DNA from: JBMOGA01 sp049318625
GTDB lineage: Bacteria > Pseudomonadota > Alphaproteobacteria > Rhizobiales > Hyphomicrobiaceae
Direction: 5' to 3'
Assembly (NCBI GenBank): GCA_049318625.1
Contig: JBMOGA010000015.1
Coordinates: 1-64,000, forward strand
DNA length: 64,000 bases
Below are positions 61,543-64,000 of this stretch, in pieces. A program made the translations under genes and the position numbers. Positions within the stretch are counted from its first letter, which is position 1, and the number at the start of each line of letters is the position of its first letter. The notes under the pieces are model-generated. The model did no database searches. It was not told the DNA's origin and saw nothing but the letters and a program-made list of their open reading frames with translations.

Positions 61543-61582
61543 GCTCCGCAGTTCCCTGGCAACGAGGCGACGAGACGCGACT

Positions 61583-63379
61583 TCAAGTGATGCGACGGAC
61601 GACCGGCGCCTGGACGAACGCGCGTGCCGCGCCGGCGATGGATCGGCTGTCGGAATAGGGCAGCGCGAGATAGGCGGCACCCATCGCCGCCTGCAGGTCT
61701 CGCGCAAACGGTTGCGGCCGCGGCGCCGTGTCGATCAGCAAGACCTGTGTCCGGCTTCGGCCGAGGCCGCGCGCGGCCCGCAGCGCATCTTCCTCGGCGC
61801 GCGCGCGGCCGCCGCTGCCGTCGAGCGCGATGTTGGCCCGGCAGTCCGTCAGCAGCACGATGCCGGCCGTCTGCCCGCGCTGCAGGGCGTCGGCGCCGAG
61901 CGCGCCGGCAGCCGCGAGGGCATGCGCCAGCGGCGTGCCGCCGCCACCCGGCAACCCGGCCAGGGTTCGCTTCGCCCGCGCGAGCGATCGTGTCGGCGGC
62001 AGCATCAACTCGCTGCGCGAACCGCGGAAGGTGATCAGCGCCACGCTGTCGCGCCGCACGTAGCAATCCGCGAGAAGCAGCGCGACGGCACCCTTGGCCT
62101 CGCCCAGGCGATGCAGCGCGGCCGATCCCGAGGCGTCGACGGCGAAGATGGTCAGCGTCCGGCTCGGTTCGTCGAAACGCTTGATCCTGAAATCGCTGCG
62201 GAAGATCGCGAACCCCGCCTCCCGCCGGCCGTCGCGCCGGCGCAGGCCTTGCCAGGGCACGGCCGCGCGCAGCGTTGCCAACAGATCGATCCGTGCGCCG
62301 CCGCGCGGCTCGCCCGCGATCGTGCCGATCTGCCGGCCACGCTGCAGGCTGCGCCGCCGTCCGCCGGCATGCCCCGCGCTGCCGGACCGGGACGGCGCCG
62401 CGGCCGCCGATGCGGCCAGCAGATCGCCCGGGATGACGGCCTGGACGGCATCGACCATCATATCGGCCAGCGCGCCACCGGCGGGCTGCGTCTCGCTCTC
62501 CCCCGTCTCGGGCGGCGGCGAGCTGTCCTGCTCGGGCGGGACCGGCGGTTCTGGCTCCACGTCGGCGGGCGCGGGCAGGTGGCGGGCCCGTGGTCCGAGC
62601 ACCAAGCGGGCCGCTTCCACGGCGGCCTCGTCACCGATCTCGTTGGCCCCGTCGAGCGCGGCGATCGTCCGGGCCACCCGAACCGCCAGGATGACGGCGC
62701 GCGGCGCGTCGATGCCGAAGGCCGCCGCCGCCTCGCAAATCGCCGCGATGACCGGATCGGGCACCGCGAGTAGAGCCGCAGCGCGCCGCGCCTCGGCGAT
62801 CCGTACCGGTGCGATCGCGATGTCCGTGAGATCGGCCAGTGCCAAACCATCGAGGTCGAGCCGGAACGCCAGCCGGTCGGTCAGGCCGGCGGGTGGTCGC
62901 TCGTCTCCGTCGCCGCCTTCGTCCAACGCGACGACGCCGAACCGCGACGGCAGTTTCAGATCGGCGCCCTCGCGCAGCAGCGCGACCCGGCCCGTGTCCA
63001 TCGCAGCACCGATCCGAGCCGCCGTGGTCGCGGTCAACAGCTGGGCGCTGCTGAGCACCACGGTGCGGCCGTCGGCCCGGGCCAGCAACCCCGGCTCGAA
63101 GACCGCCCGCCCGGTTGCCAGAGTGCCGGCGAGATCGAGCCCGCCGACCAAGCGATCGTCCGGGATTGTCGGATGCATCCGCAGCAACGTGGCACCGGGC
63201 TCGGCCAAGCGCCCGTAAAGATCGAGCCAGCGATCGCGGGCGGGGCCGGGACCGGCACGAACGACCGCGCCGCCGAGCGCCACCGGGTCGACGGCCAGCA
63301 GCGCCGCGATGCGGCCGGCCGTCTGCCAGCGCTCGGCCCGCGCCGTGCGATCATCGGCGGGCGGGGTGCGATCGGTCAC
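61583..63379 (-). CDS. bchD: magnesium chelatase subunit D
   Basis: Scaffold subunit (598 residues). Degenerate AAA+ domain at about 20-240, an acidic/proline-rich linker at about 265-300, and a C-terminal von Willebrand A domain with the MIDAS motif DASGS (FAVDASGSAAL) and TGxT-like GGGGTPLAHAL. GTG 63379 overlaps the bchI stop (GTGA). BchI and BchD form the hexameric ATPase that drives BchH. Confidence 0.93.
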   Translation of the reverse strand: MTDRTPPADDRTARAERWQTAGRIAALLAVDPVALGGAVVRAGPGPARDRWLDLYGRLAEPGATLLRMHPTIPDDRLVGGLDLAGTLATGRAVFEPGLLARADGRTVVLSSAQLLTATTAARIGAAMDTGRVALLREGADLKLPSRFGVVALDEGGDGDERPPAGLTDRLAFRLDLDGLALADLTDIAIAPVRIAEARRAAALLAVPDPVIAAICEAAAAFGIDAPRAVILAVRVARTIAALDGANEIGDEAAVEAARLVLGPRARHLPAPADVEPEPPVPPEQDSSPPPETGESETQPAGGALADMMVDAVQAVIPGDLLAASAAAAPSRSGSAGHAGGRRRSLQRGRQIGTIAGEPRGGARIDLLATLRAAVPWQGLRRRDGRREAGFAIFRSDFRIKRFDEPSRTLTIFAVDASGSAALHRLGEAKGAVALLLADCYVRRDSVALITFRGSRSELMLPPTRSLARAKRTLAGLPGGGGTPLAHALAAAGALGADALQRGQTAGIVLLTDCRANIALDGSGGRARAEEDALRAARGLGRSRTQVLLIDTAPRPQPFARDLQAAMGAAYLALPYSDSRSIAGAARAFVQAPVVRRIT

Positions 63380-64000
63380 GGGCTGCGGCCTCCGGCCTCC
63401 TCGTGCGGCCCCAGAATTTCGTCGAGCACGCGCTCTACACGCGCCTCCGAGCCGGACTCGTCCAGCGGATCCCGACGCAGGCGATGGCAAAGAGCCATGG
63501 TAGCGATACGTCTGAGTTCGTCGATGCCGACCGCGCCGGCCCCTTCGAGGCTGGCCAGGGCCCTTGCCGCCCGGATCACGGTCAGTTCGCCACGCAGACC
63601 ATCGGTTCCGAGGGCGAGACAGATCTCTGCGGCCCGCTCCAACGCGCGCTCGGGCACCTGCACGTCGTCGAGACGGGCGCGGGCGGTGACGATGCGATGG
63701 CGCAGCCGCGCCGTCTCCGCCGACCATTGCGCGACAAAGGCCGTCGGGTTGCGCTCGAAGGCGTCGCGGCGGCGCACGACCTCGATACGGCTGGGAATGT
63801 CCCGTGGTGTGACGACCCCGACCATGAGGCCGAACCGGTCGAGCAGCTGAGGGCGCAATTCGCCCTCCTCGGGATTGCCGCTGCCGACCAGCACGAACCG
63901 CGCAGGATGGCGGATGCTGATGCCTTCTCGCTCGACCACGTTCTCGCCGGACGCAGCAACGTCGAGAAGCAGATCGACCAGATGGTCCTCGAGGAGGTTC
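63376..64000 (-). CDS. bchI: magnesium chelatase subunit I (5' part beyond window)
   Basis: C-terminal 207 residues of the AAA+ ATPase subunit; the window edge cuts the gene. The reading continues open to base 64000, beginning NLLEDHLVDLLLDVAASGEN, then the sensor 1 segment FVLVGSGNPEEGELRPQLLDRFGL and arginine-finger region. ATP hydrolysis by BchI powers Mg2+ insertion. Walker A and B lie outside the window. Followed by bchD and bchO. Confidence 0.95.
   Translation of the reverse strand, partial: NLLEDHLVDLLLDVAASGENVVEREGISIRHPARFVLVGSGNPEEGELRPQLLDRFGLMVGVVTPRDIPSRIEVVRRRDAFERNPTAFVAQWSAETARLRHRIVTARARLDDVQVPERALERAAEICLALGTDGLRGELTVIRAARALASLEGAGAVGIDELRRIATMALCHRLRRDPLDESGSEARVERVLDEILGPHEEAGGRSP

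Noticed and set aside
1..64000. CRISPR arrays, tRNA or rRNA genes, insertion sequences, integrases
   Set aside because: None of these could be recognised: no regular short repeats with spacers, no transposase or integrase-like protein, and no tRNA cloverleaf noticed. A dedicated tRNA and repeat scan was not possible here.

Overview
The window is a nearly complete photosynthesis gene cluster (PGC) from a GC-rich purple photosynthetic alphaproteobacterium, plus about 10 kb of flanking metabolic genes. The type II reaction-centre genes (pufLM, puhA), LH1 (pufBA), a tetraheme pufC, the bacteriochlorophyll a pathway, crtC/crtD/crtF and the PpsR/AerR pair support this. Genus cannot be read from the sequence. 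No pucBA (LH2), pufX, crtA, crtZ, tRNA, rRNA, IS element or CRISPR array is visible.

Layout. 1-10.2 kb: a glutaminase-STAS-cNMP fusion, a class II aldolase with a ThDP enzyme, an alpha/beta hydrolase, and a LysR gene divergent from a doxX/VOC/FMN-reductase/GSH-hydroquinone-reductase operon that looks like a quinone detoxification module. 10.3-17.2 kb: crtY-crtB, crtW, crtE, fni-crtI, which can make ketolated beta-carotene. 17.3-19.6 kb: bchE-bchJ. 19.6-24.7 kb: tspO, an unknown seven-helix membrane protein, dxs, then a small membrane protein and bchP on the minus strand. 24.7-29.5 kb (minus): a PucC/LhaA-family transporter, bchG, ppsR and aerR. 29.8-45.8 kb (plus): one tightly packed superoperon bchF-N-B-H-L-M-lhaA-puhA-B-C-orf-acsF-puhE-hemA ending in a clear terminator. 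45.8-58.1 kb (minus): a cytochrome c, an unknown membrane protein, and the second superoperon read crtE-crtF-bchC-X-Y-Z-pufQ-B-A-L-M-C. 58.2-60.6 kb (plus): crtD-crtC. 60.6-64 kb (minus): bchI (cut by the window edge)-bchD-bchO.

How the genes work together. HemA makes 5-aminolevulinate. BchI/D/H insert Mg, BchM methylates, and AcsF (with O2) or BchE (without O2) closes ring E. BchL/N/B, BchF, BchX/Y/Z and BchC build bacteriochlorophyllide, and BchG/BchP add and reduce the tail. Dxs, Fni and two CrtE proteins supply C20 prenyl units. One CrtB and one CrtI apparently serve two carotenoid branches: an acyclic branch (CrtC/D/F) and a cyclic keto branch (CrtY/CrtW). PuhABCE, PufQ, LhaA and the second transporter assemble LH1-RC, and PufC or the soluble cytochrome c returns electrons.

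Regulation. PpsR/CrtJ-type boxes (TGT-N12-ACA and near matches) lie at bchC, crtE/crtD, bchG, bchF, bchE and dxs. At several promoters they are paired with exactly 8 bp between them. The bchE promoter also carries an FnrL/FixK-type box (TTGAC-N4-GTCAA) overlapping its PpsR-like box. Points most worth a second look are the dual carotenoid branches, PpsR-type sites at dxs, the absence of a plausible start codon for crtC, the aerR-bchF palindrome, and several unnamed membrane proteins embedded in the cluster.
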